A stretch of 52,091 nt of DNA from Arthrobacter sp. H35-D1 (GTDB lineage: Bacteria > Actinomycetota > Actinomycetes > Actinomycetales > Micrococcaceae), in assembly GCF_030063185.1 (NCBI RefSeq), contig NZ_JASISP010000027.1, positions 1-52,091 of the forward strand. The letters run 5' to 3'. The translations under genes were made by a program, and so were the position numbers. The notes beneath the pieces were generated by a model, which had not been told where the DNA came from, did no database searches, and saw only the letters and a program-made list of their open reading frames with translations. Shown one piece after another: positions 25,953 through 33,576 of this stretch (position 1 is its first letter; the number at the start of each line of letters is the position of its first letter).

Positions 25953-26903
25953 ATGGACACACCACTGGGAATCTGCCCTCCGAGCACACCCTTCACCCTT
26001 GGCGAGGCCGAGGCATTGGGCATTTCACGGGACCGGCTGCGGGGACGGGGTTTTGCGGGAGTCAGCCACGGGCTGTACAGGCCGGCGTCTTGGGACTTCG
26101 AACTGCGGGACGCGGCGCGAGCTCTCTGTGCGGCGACGCCCGGTGCCTGGATTTCCCATACGACGGCGGCGCGGCTGCACGGGCTGATTCTGCCGCCGTG
26201 GCTGTCGGATAGTCGTGAACTGCATCTGAGCAAGCCCAGAAAGCTGGCGGGTGTCCGGCGCAAGGGCATCGTTGGCCACACTGTGTTGGCCCATGCCGAC
26301 GAAGTTGAGACTGCCGATGGCTTGCGAATCAGCACCCGCGCACGCACCTGGCTCGACCTTGCCCGCGCCCTGCCCGTGCCCGAACTCGCGTGCATCGGCG
26401 ATCAGCTCATCCGCATCCCCCGCCCAGTGTTCGAAGGCCGCGACACGCCATACGCCACAGTGGCATCGCTCCGAAGCATGCTGGCCCGGCACCGGAACCT
26501 GCAGGGGATTGTCCGGGCGCGTGAGGCCCTGGAACTTTTGCGGGTGGGCTCTGATTCCGGCCCCGAGACCTTGCTGCGCCTTGCCATGCTCGACGCCGGA
26601 CTGCCGAAGCCCGATCTGCAGCTCGCCTTGTGGGAACTGCCCGGAGCACCCTCGGCCGACCTCGGTTATCGGGTGCGGCGGATCGCCATCCAGTACGATG
26701 GCGGTGGCCATCTGGACGAGCTGCAGGCAAGGAGCGACAGGCGTCGGGACGGGGCCTTCCGAAATGCAGGCTGGACGGTCCTCGTCTTTGACCGCGAAGA
26801 CCTCGCCGACGGATTTGACGGTGCGGTCCGCCGGATCAGGAAGGCGCTGCGGGATGCCTGGACGGATCCCGCCGTCGCCGCCGGTTTTGCCACCGGCAGC
26901 TGA
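25953..26903 (+). CDS. AbiEi-like N-terminus with C-terminal DUF559 (Vsr-like endonuclease) domain
   Basis: A 316-residue protein. The N-terminal part (LGISRDRLRGRGFAGVSHGLY) has the winged-helix look of AbiEi/type IV antitoxin-like proteins. The C-terminal part has a DUF559/Vsr-like PD-(D/E)xK core: ETLLRLAMLDAG, the aspartate in SADLGYRV, and IAIQYDGGGH then RRRDGAFRNAGWTVLVF. Such proteins are abundant in actinobacteria and their role, defence or repair, is not established. It is a monocistronic gene flanked by inverted sets of the same short repeat, which suggests it moves or duplicates as a unit. No toxin partner is adjacent. Confidence 0.8.
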   Translation: MDTPLGICPPSTPFTLGEAEALGISRDRLRGRGFAGVSHGLYRPASWDFELRDAARALCAATPGAWISHTTAARLHGLILPPWLSDSRELHLSKPRKLAGVRRKGIVGHTVLAHADEVETADGLRISTRARTWLDLARALPVPELACIGDQLIRIPRPVFEGRDTPYATVASLRSMLARHRNLQGIVRAREALELLRVGSDSGPETLLRLAMLDAGLPKPDLQLALWELPGAPSADLGYRVRRIAIQYDGGGHLDELQARSDRRRDGAFRNAGWTVLVFDREDLADGFDGAVRRIRKALRDAWTDPAVAAGFATGS

Positions 26904-26932
26904 CCCGCGGCCGGAACCCCCAACACACGCTA

Positions 26933-26975
26933 AACGCCGGATGCCCTCTCGCAAAGTGAGGGAGCATCCGGCGTT
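26933..26975 (+). terminator. Long hairpin after the DUF559 gene
   Basis: A perfect 12-bp stem AACGCCGGATGC / GCATCCGGCGTT encloses a second stem CCCTC/GAGGG around TCGCAAAGT. It sits 30 bases after the stop codon and is the strongest hairpin seen in this window. It may end transcription of the DUF559 gene; the inner GTGAGGGAGC resembles the local dispersed repeat family. Confidence 0.6.
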
Positions 26976-26980
26976 GGCCA

Positions 26981-27032
26981 CCCGAAAGTGCAGGATGGTC
27001 GCCCGCAACGCCCCCGAAAGTGCAGGAGCGTC
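26981..27032 (-). repeat. Inverted copies of the dispersed short repeat
   Basis: Two copies in inverted orientation to those at 25.8 kb: CCCGAAAGTGCAGGATGG at about 26981 and CCCCCGAAAGTGCAGGAGCG at about 27011. They lie directly downstream of ino1 (stop at 27056) and may act at its 3' end. Confidence 0.65.
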
Positions 27033-27055
27033 GGTGGTGGGGTTGGGGCGCGAGC

Positions 27056-28135
27056 TTAGATGTCGCCGCGGATGAAGGCCTCAACCTTTTCGTGGGCGAT
27101 GTCGTCGGCGAACTGCTCCGGCGGGGACTTCATGAAGTAGCTGGAGGCGGAGAGGATGGGGCCGCCGATGCCACGGTCCAGCGCGATCTTGGCCGCACGG
27201 ATGGCGTCAATGATCACGCCGGCCGAGTTGGGTGAATCCCACACTTCCAGCTTGTATTCGAGAGAGACGGGGGCATCGCCAAAGTTGCGGCCTTCCAAGC
27301 GGACAAAGGCCCACTTGCGGTCGTCCAGCCACGCCACGTAATCGGACGGGCCGATGTGAACGTCGTCCTCTCCCAGCACGGCCGAGGTGTTGGAAGTGAC
27401 GGCCTGGGTCTTGGAGATCTTCTTGGATTCAAGGCGCTCACGCTCGAGCATGTTCTTGAAGTCCATGTTGCCACCAACATTGAGCTGGTAGGTGCGGTCA
27501 AGGACCACTCCTCGGTCTTCAAACAGCTTGGCCATGACGCGGTGCGTGATAGTGGCGCCGATCTGGCTCTTGATGTCGTCGCCAATAATCGGCACACCGG
27601 CGGCGGTGAACTTGTCGGCCCATTCCTTGGTGCCGGCAATGAAGACGGGCAGTGCGTTGACGAAGGCCACGCCGGCGTCGATGGCGCACTGGGCGTAGAA
27701 CTTTGCAGCCGCGTCGGAACCCACGGGCAGGTAGCACACAAGCACGTCAACCTTGGTTGCCTTCAGCTGGGCAACGATGTCGACAGGCTCGTCGTCGGAT
27801 TCCACAATGGTCTCGCGGTAGTACTTGCCGAGACCGTCCAAGGTGGTGCCGCGCTGGACCTTGACGTCAAGGTTGGGCACATCGGCAATCTTGATGGTGT
27901 TGTTTTCGCTGGCGCCAATTGCGTCGGAAAGATCTAGCCCGACCTTCTTGCTGTCCACGTCAAAGGCTGCAACAAATTGCACATCATTGACGTGGTACGG
28001 ACCGAACTCGACGTGCATCAGGCCCGGAACCTTGACGCTCGGATCTGCATTTTGGTAGTACTGGACACCCTGCACCAACGACGCGGCACAGTTTCCAACG
28101 CCTACGATGGCAACCCGAATAGGATGATTGGACAC
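27056..28135 (-). CDS. ino1: Inositol-1-phosphate synthase
   Basis: A 359-residue NAD-dependent enzyme that converts glucose 6-phosphate to inositol 3-phosphate, the precursor of phosphatidylinositol and mycothiol. The N-terminal NAD site is [12 protein letters not shown], and the family blocks [32 protein letters not shown] and [12 protein letters not shown] are clear. The start is GTG at 28135 with GAAGGAG close upstream. It links functionally with the MshA-like glycosyltransferase at 18.5 kb, although the two are 7 kb apart and on opposite strands. Confidence 0.96.
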   Translation of the reverse strand: MSNHPIRVAIVGVGNCAASLVQGVQYYQNADPSVKVPGLMHVEFGPYHVNDVQFVAAFDVDSKKVGLDLSDAIGASENNTIKIADVPNLDVKVQRGTTLDGLGKYYRETIVESDDEPVDIVAQLKATKVDVLVCYLPVGSDAAAKFYAQCAIDAGVAFVNALPVFIAGTKEWADKFTAAGVPIIGDDIKSQIGATITHRVMAKLFEDRGVVLDRTYQLNVGGNMDFKNMLERERLESKKISKTQAVTSNTSAVLGEDDVHIGPSDYVAWLDDRKWAFVRLEGRNFGDAPVSLEYKLEVWDSPNSAGVIIDAIRAAKIALDRGIGGPILSASSYFMKSPPEQFADDIAHEKVEAFIRGDI

Positions 28136-28376
28136 GGAACTCCTTCATAAAAATCACACGGGTCCGGTTCTCACTTTGCGGTGATGGTCGACGCACACCT
28201 TCACACTTGACATAAAGATACGACGCACGGCTGTTTCGACCGGACCTGACGCCCCAACGGCGCCCTTAACCATTCTAGTCAACTACCCCCGCCCCGAATT
28301 TGTTCCTTCAAGGCGGGAATATCTCATTGATTTGTCACACACGCATGCTACGGGCAGGTTCTGGCGCCCGTGGCGG

Positions 28377-29414
28377 TTACTTTTGGGCCCACCGGTTGAT
28401 GTCGGATTCAACGGCGTACTCGTCGATGGCGCGCAGCTCCTGGTCGCTGAATGCCAGGTTGTTGATGGCTGCGATGCTGTTCTCCAGCTGTGCCACGCTC
28501 GAGGCGCCCACCAGTGCCGAGGTGACGGGTGCACCCCTGGGCTGGTCCCGCAGGATCCAGGCGATGGCCATCTGGGCCAGCGACTGGCCGCGGGTGGCGG
28601 CGATGTCGTTGAGGGCCCTGACACGTGCCATTTTCTCTTCCGTCAGGTCGTGTTCCGAGAGGAAATGTTCCTTGGCTGCGCGTGAGTCGGCAGGGACTCC
28701 GTTGAGGTATCGGTCGGTCAGCATGCCTTGGGCAAGCGGCGAGAACGCAATGGATCCGGCCCCCACGGTCTCGAGCGTTTCATGGAGATTTGGCTCCCCG
28801 TTCTCGGTCCAACGGTTGAGCATGGAGTACGAGGGCTGGTGGATGAGCAGCGGTGTGCCCATTTCCTTCAAAAGACGGGCGGCCTCAAGAGTTTGGGCCG
28901 GCGTATAGGAGGAAATGCCTGCGTAGAGGGCCTTTCCGGAGCGCACCGCGTAGTCCAGCGCCCCCATGGTTTCCTCCATGGGGGTCTCCGGGTCGGGGCG
29001 GTGGCTGTAGAAAATATCCACGTGGTCAAGGCCCATGCGGCCCAGCGAATCATCGAGGCTGCTGAGCAGGTTCTTGCGCGAGCCCCACTCACCGTAGGGG
29101 CCCGCCCACATGCGGTAGCCAGCTTTAGTGGAAATAATCAGTTCATTGCGGTGGGCAGCAAAATCACTCTTGAAGTGGCGGCCGAAGTTGATTTCCGCAC
29201 TGCCGTCGGGCGGGCCGTAGTTGTTGGCCAAGTCAAAGTGTGTGACGCCCAGATCGAAGGCTCGGCGCAGAATGGCCCGTTGCACCTCGAACGGCTTGTC
29301 GTCACCAAAGTTGTGCCACAGGCCCAGTGAAATGGCAGGCAGTTTCAGCCCGCTGCGTCCGACTCGGCGATAAGGCATGGTTTCATAGCGGTTCTCCGCG
29401 GCGTGAAAGGTCAT
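28377..29414 (-). CDS. Aldo/keto reductase (YghZ/MgrA-like)
   Basis: A 345-residue NADPH-dependent oxidoreductase. The catalytic tetrad is visible as the aspartate and tyrosine in HFDLANNYG, the lysine in IISTKAG, and the histidine in YSHRPD. The sequence matches the L-glyceraldehyde 3-phosphate reductase YghZ subgroup in its FGRHFKSDF and WAGPYGEWGSRK stretches. I chose the ATG at 29414, with AGGATTG upstream; an in-frame start nine codons earlier is weaker. It lies downstream of the encapsulin operon on the same strand, 143 bases away, so co-transcription is possible but not shown. Confidence 0.9.
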   Translation of the reverse strand: MTFHAAENRYETMPYRRVGRSGLKLPAISLGLWHNFGDDKPFEVQRAILRRAFDLGVTHFDLANNYGPPDGSAEINFGRHFKSDFAAHRNELIISTKAGYRMWAGPYGEWGSRKNLLSSLDDSLGRMGLDHVDIFYSHRPDPETPMEETMGALDYAVRSGKALYAGISSYTPAQTLEAARLLKEMGTPLLIHQPSYSMLNRWTENGEPNLHETLETVGAGSIAFSPLAQGMLTDRYLNGVPADSRAAKEHFLSEHDLTEEKMARVRALNDIAATRGQSLAQMAIAWILRDQPRGAPVTSALVGASSVAQLENSIAAINNLAFSDQELRAIDEYAVESDINRWAQK

Positions 29415-29557
29415 GGTTTCAATCCTGCCACTTAACTGCACTCAAACGCACCTGCTGCCGCGGGAAGTGTCAGCAACCGGCCAGGGCAGGGTGGCTCAGG
29501 CAGGGCAGAGCGCCAAGCCACCGCAGCACCCCCTGCGACTGGTTCCGCCCCGTCAGG

Positions 29558-30388
29558 TCACTGCGCACTGTCCTCATTGGAGCCCGTGAGCCAGACCGCC
29601 GCTTCAGGGGTGGCGACCCGAAAACTGAAGGACTGTTCCAGATAGAGGTGGACGGAATCGGCGTCGTGGTGACTGTAGCCCACGGACAGGTCCTGGCCGG
29701 ATTCGAAGAGGAAGTCACCGCCTCGCAGACTGACAACAATCGCACCGCTGACCCCTGGAGCCCAGATGAGCGGGCCACCAAGTATGTTTCTCAGATGGTC
29801 CGCGAGCAGATAGCCGCCGCGTTCGGTGAACTCCATGACGGCTGTGTAATGGCCCGGGCCCATGGCCATCCCGAACGGTCCGCCGATCCCGTTCCGCAGA
29901 AGCATGGCAACAGCCTTGGCCACCCGCTTTGGGTAGTCGTTGAAGTCTTCGACCCGCGGTATTTTGGGATTTGTCGACGAGTCCGTGACTCCTGGCATGG
30001 AGGCCTGCGGCCAGCCATGCAATACGGCAGTGTTCTCCGCACTGGCCATCCGTACTGCCGCGTCATCGAGGCTCTGGAGGTCGACGTCGGCCGCACCGGC
30101 GTCGTTGGCCAGCAGTTCACTTCTGTCGACGCTGAACTCGGACCGAACCTCCACCAGGGACAGGGTGCGGCGTCGGTTCGCCGTTATGCCGCTTTCGGGA
30201 GGGGCCAAGATGGGCTCGACCCGGCCCAAGTTGGTGGCAGAGTGCTCCCATCCCAATGGCCCGACGAAGTCGACCAACTTTCTTGCGCCCAGCGCCACCG
30301 TCAGGTGTTCTCGAGCTTCCTTGTCCAAAAGCTCCCACCCTTTGTCGGAGATGGGCGCGTGCTCGCGCAGCAGGTGGTTCTGAGTCAT
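29558..30388 (-). CDS. Family 1 encapsulin shell protein
   Basis: A 276-residue capsid-like protein with the HK97 fold (linocin/CFP29 family). The N-terminal block REHAPISDKGWELLDKEA then VGPLGWE and the C-terminal LYLEQSFSFRV are characteristic. It self-assembles into a nanocompartment whose lumenal groove binds cargo tails. The ATG at 30388 has GAAGGAG eight bases upstream and overlaps the stop of the cargo gene by four bases; in-frame codons further upstream lie inside that gene. The pair forms an iron-storage compartment (see next gene). Confidence 0.94.
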   Translation of the reverse strand: MTQNHLLREHAPISDKGWELLDKEAREHLTVALGARKLVDFVGPLGWEHSATNLGRVEPILAPPESGITANRRRTLSLVEVRSEFSVDRSELLANDAGAADVDLQSLDDAAVRMASAENTAVLHGWPQASMPGVTDSSTNPKIPRVEDFNDYPKRVAKAVAMLLRNGIGGPFGMAMGPGHYTAVMEFTERGGYLLADHLRNILGGPLIWAPGVSGAIVVSLRGGDFLFESGQDLSVGYSHHDADSVHLYLEQSFSFRVATPEAAVWLTGSNEDSAQ

Positions 30389-30777
30389 GGTCGGTGCTCC
30401 TTCAAACTTCCGATGCCCAGTGAAACGTCGTCGGCCCCGGGCTGTGCCGGGTTCGGGCCGCCGGATGCAGCAGCAGCCTCGGCGGCCTCGCCGTTCTCGA
30501 CGATGTCGCCGTCCTGGAACAAGATTCCGCGGGCAATGTTGCGCCACTGCGGTTTGGCCAACAGCAGGAATTCAAGTTCCATGCTGAAGTGTTTGTATTC
30601 CTCGCCCAAGGAGTCTTCCATGATGGCCCGTGCCTTCGCATCAGTTTCCACTGAAATGCGTTGTTCGTACCAGCCGATGGCCTCGGCCTCCTCCGTGAGG
30701 TTGGCGCACATACGGGCAAACGTTCGCGTTTGCTCCGATAGCTCAGCTGGCGGTTCATGGTACTGGTCAAAGCCCAT
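30385..30777 (-). CDS. Encapsulated ferritin-like protein (EncFtn) with encapsulin targeting peptide
   Basis: A 130-residue two-helix ferroxidase. The EncFtn metal residues are visible: Glu32 and Trp36 in EEAEAIGWYEQR, and Glu60/His63 in GEEYKHFSMELE, which form the ferroxidase centre at the dimer interface. A low-complexity linker leads to a C-terminal cargo tail DDVSLGIGSLKEHRP, the classic SLGIGSLK loading peptide. It oxidises ferrous iron, and mineral is stored in the encapsulin shell encoded next. The ATG at 30777 has GAGGAGG upstream. A palindrome sits in its promoter region. Confidence 0.94.
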   Translation of the reverse strand: MGFDQYHEPPAELSEQTRTFARMCANLTEEAEAIGWYEQRISVETDAKARAIMEDSLGEEYKHFSMELEFLLLAKPQWRNIARGILFQDGDIVENGEAAEAAAASGGPNPAQPGADDVSLGIGSLKEHRP

Positions 30778-30815
30778 CGGTGGCCCTCCTCAACGTCCCT
30801 GAATTTTCATCCTAC

Positions 30816-30836
30816 GCCGCCAATGCGTTTGGCGGC
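30816..30836. promoter_or_regulatory. Inverted repeat in the encapsulin operon promoter region
   Basis: GCCGCCAA and TTGGCGGC are perfect 8-bp half-sites around ATGCG, 39-59 bases before the EncFtn start. On the minus strand it is followed immediately by TAGGAT, a possible -10. It looks like an operator for an unknown regulator and does not resemble a DtxR box. Confidence 0.5.
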
Positions 30837-30872
30837 AGGGGAGCTGCGGATTCGGCAATGGGAAAAGTCCGC

Positions 30873-31212
30873 CTATGAGGAGGGCGAGTCGTCAGGGTCC
30901 ACGGGATACGTGATGTTGGTTCCATCCACGACGGCGAACGAGGTCAAGGTGTGTGGTTTGGCTGACTTCTCCGTCATGATGTCCAGCGCCTTGACTCTGC
31001 GAACCACCAACGCGTCACCGGCGTCGGCAAACTCCGGTGTCTGCATGTAGTCTGCACAGCCCTTGAACGAAGCGTTGCGCCATGCCCCCGTTCACACTGT
31101 CCTTGTGGACGTGCCGGAGTCCGCCAACCGACATCTTGATGCCGTGGGCTCTCAGCAAAGCGATGGACTCGTCGATGGGATGTGTCGAATGGCCAACGGT
31201 GAAGACGGTGAT
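30873..31212 (-). pseudogene. DUF488 family gene remnant with two deletions and a frameshift
   Basis: Pieces of a DUF488 protein are in the right order: the N-terminus ITVFTVGHSTHPIDESIALL, then GGLRHVHKDSVNGG, then after a one-base shift WRNASFKG and DYMQTPEF, then DALVVRRVKALDIM and the C-terminus EKSAKPHTLTSFAVVDGTN. About 40 residues are missing before GGLRH and about 40 before DALVV, compared with what I know of the family. There is no clear start codon. The stop is TAG at 30873-30875. The gene would have been divergent from pyruvate oxidase, so its promoter region overlaps the conserved leader copy at 31.27 kb. Confidence 0.75.
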
Positions 31213-31266
31213 GTCCGGCTTTTCCCCACATTGGCCGTCCACGCCGCACGGAGCCACAACATTTCC

Positions 31267-31381
31267 TTGACCGTTTGCCACGATGTGGCTATCGTCAAAA
31301 TTAGCTGCTGCAAGCGGCACATTCGCCCCGGCCCCGGCTGTGCTGCCCAAGGATTTGGCAGTGCGTAAGGGGCTTTCCATG
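31267..31381 (+). promoter_or_regulatory. Conserved promoter and structured leader, copy A (pyruvate oxidase)
   Basis: -35 TTGACC at 31267 and -10 TATCGT at 31290 with a 17-base spacer. The leader then has GCCCCGGCCCCGGC, a hairpin GUGCUGCC / GGCAGUGC (eight pairs with two wobbles), GGGGC that can pair with GCCCC, and CCATGCATCA at the end. Roughly 125 bases align with copy B on the minus strand at 42913-43028. The ATG at 31379 opens a 58-codon frame ending at 31555, 13 bases inside the pyruvate oxidase gene. Promoter and repeat are seen directly; the regulatory role is inferred. Confidence 0.75.
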
Positions 31382-31542
31382 CATCAACTGCAGTTGACTG
31401 GTGATCCGACCTGCGTCCCTGCGCACACCCTTCGTTGCCGACCGGTATCCAACCTTGCCTGTTACAGCCTTGCCTGGAACTGCGGTGGCAGGATTTTCAC
31501 GACTGCCGCCCGAAATGTAATCCGAATTGAAAGTGGTGCGGG

Positions 31543-33384
31543 ATGGAAACGGTAAGCGACTTCGTAATCCAGCGGATCCGGGAATGGGGAGTCAGCCGCG
31601 TATTCGCATTTCCAGGGGACGGGATTGGCGAGTTCGACGGCGCGCTCGGCAAGGCCCAGCGCGATGGCGACGGGTTGAAGTATGTCCGTCCCACCCATGA
31701 GGAGATCTGTTCCCTGATGGCCACCGCGCACGCCAAGTTCACCGGCGAGGTCGGTGTGTGCATTGCCACGTCGAGCCCGGGGGCCTTTCACCTGTTGAAC
31801 GGGCTCTACGACGCCAAGATGGACAACCAGCCTGTCGTTGCCATCATTGGGCAGCAGGGGCTGCCATCATTGGGGACGTTCACGCAGCAGGAAAGCAACC
31901 TTGAGCGGACCTTGTCCGACGTGGCCGTGTACGTGCAGACCATCGTTTCGCCGGAACAGGCCCAGGCTGTGGTAGACACTGCTTTCCGCACTGCCCGGGT
32001 GCGACTTGGTCCGGCCGTGGTCATTCTTCCCCACGACGTCCAAGGCATGAAGATGAAGGAGCTTTCTCCTGCCAACTGGGTGTCGCGTTCGAGCGCTGTG
32101 GCTCCTTCGATTTCCATCGTTCCCCCTGAGAGCGAGATCGTGAAGGCGGCGGCCATCATCAACGCCGGCGCCAAGGTGGCGTTCTTGGTTGGACATGGCA
32201 CCAACGGTGCCACCGACGAGGTCCTCGAAGCGGCACGACTCTGTGGTGCGGGCCTGATCACAACGCTTCGAGCCAAGCAGGTGGTGCCCTCGGACATTCC
32301 GCACCACAGCCAGCAACTGGGCCTGCTGGGCACCCTTCCAAGCATGCACCAAATGAAAGATTGCGACACGCTTGTGTTTCTGGGAACCAACTATCCCTAC
32401 AGCCAATTCCTGCCTCCGAGCGGGCAGGCTCGGGCAATCCAGGTCGATCTGAAGCCGGAGCAAATGGGGTTGCGCTACCCCACCGAGTTGAACCTCTGGG
32501 GAGATGTGAAGGCAACATTGATTGCTGTCATCCCGCACCTGGACGCGAAGACGGATCTCTCGTGGCAGGAAAAAGTTGCGGAGGAGATGGTCGAGTGGGA
32601 GAGCGAGATGGAAGTCCAGGCGATGCTGGTCTACGACGACGGCGTCAACCCGCGGCGCGTTTACCATGAACTGAACAAGCGTCTTCCACCCCAGGCAATT
32701 GTCACCGCGGACGCCGGCAGCACAGCCGATTGGTACGGGCACCACGTTCGTTTCCGCCGTGGCATGACCGGGGATCTTTCCGGACGGCTCGCGACCATGC
32801 TGGCGGCGATGCCGTATGCAGTGGCAGCAAAGTTTGCCCATCCGGACCGGTCGGTCATCTGCACGATCGGAGACGGGGCATTCCAGATGCTGGGGATGAA
32901 CGAACTCATCACCATCAAGAAGTACATGAAGGAATGGGACAATCCGCAACTGATCATCATGGTCCTGCACAACAATGACCTGGCCCAAGTGTCTTGGGAG
33001 ATGCGCACCGAGGATGCGAACCCGGTGTGGGAGACCTCCCAAGATGTGGAATCCATCGACTACGCCGGGTGGGCGGAGCTGCTCGGCTTCCAAGGCATCC
33101 GTGTCAAGCACGACGACGACGTGGCGGCTGCATGGGATGCGGCCTTCGCCCACCGTGGCATCACACTCATCGATGCGTACACGAGCAGGAGCGTCCCGCC
33201 GCTGCCTCCGCACATCACTGCAGAGTTCGCCAAGAACACTGGTGAAGTCCTCTTGAAGGGGGACCCCTTTGAGCTCGGTGTTGTCCGTGATTCTGCCGAG
33301 GCTCTCGTGTCCGAGGGCATCGAACGCGTCAAGGCAAAACTCCACATCGGCAACGAAGACAAGGACGAATACAAGGACAAGTAG
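31543..33384 (+). CDS. Thiamine-diphosphate pyruvate oxidase-type enzyme (YdaP/PoxB-like)
   Basis: A 613-residue ThDP enzyme. The N-terminal PYR domain has FAFPGDGIGEF and the catalytic glutamate region RPTHEE (residues 49-54); the central Rossmann-like domain has FLVGHGTNG; the C-terminal PP domain has the ThDP motif GDG (443-445) ending near HNNDLAQVSWEM. It resembles PoxB/YdaP enzymes that oxidise pyruvate to acetate and CO2, giving electrons to quinone or oxygen. The start ATG at 31543 has only GCGGG upstream; it overlaps the leader frame from 31379, so expression may be coupled to it. The last 15 residues are highly charged. It is followed by a molybdo-oxidoreductase gene. Confidence 0.87.
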   Translation: METVSDFVIQRIREWGVSRVFAFPGDGIGEFDGALGKAQRDGDGLKYVRPTHEEICSLMATAHAKFTGEVGVCIATSSPGAFHLLNGLYDAKMDNQPVVAIIGQQGLPSLGTFTQQESNLERTLSDVAVYVQTIVSPEQAQAVVDTAFRTARVRLGPAVVILPHDVQGMKMKELSPANWVSRSSAVAPSISIVPPESEIVKAAAIINAGAKVAFLVGHGTNGATDEVLEAARLCGAGLITTLRAKQVVPSDIPHHSQQLGLLGTLPSMHQMKDCDTLVFLGTNYPYSQFLPPSGQARAIQVDLKPEQMGLRYPTELNLWGDVKATLIAVIPHLDAKTDLSWQEKVAEEMVEWESEMEVQAMLVYDDGVNPRRVYHELNKRLPPQAIVTADAGSTADWYGHHVRFRRGMTGDLSGRLATMLAAMPYAVAAKFAHPDRSVICTIGDGAFQMLGMNELITIKKYMKEWDNPQLIIMVLHNNDLAQVSWEMRTEDANPVWETSQDVESIDYAGWAELLGFQGIRVKHDDDVAAAWDAAFAHRGITLIDAYTSRSVPPLPPHITAEFAKNTGEVLLKGDPFELGVVRDSAEALVSEGIERVKAKLHIGNEDKDEYKDK

Positions 33385-33507
33385 CGAACGGCGTGTATCC
33401 GAGGTCCCGAGCGGACCCACGGCATCCGGACCCCTCCCATTCGGCGGTTTGCGTGCCGTCCAGCGCAGAGAACAGCTGATTCGCGGTTCCAGTGCCCCAG
33501 AACTCCC

Positions 33508-33534
33508 GTGGAACGGGTGGAACGGGTGGAACGG
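33508..33534 (+). repeat. Three tandem copies of GTGGAACGG
   Basis: Three exact 9-bp copies begin at 33508, 33517 and 33526, 40 bases before the molybdo-oxidoreductase start. They may be a simple slippage repeat or a regulator site. Confidence 0.6.
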
Positions 33535-33576
33535 GACGTCGGTCAACGGCGGCGAGAGGAAAAGATTGGAATCGGC

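Noticed and set aside
28136-28376. Riboswitch or tRNA in the gap upstream of ino1
   Set aside because: No cloverleaf or known aptamer pattern was found; only ordinary promoter-like sequence is visible.
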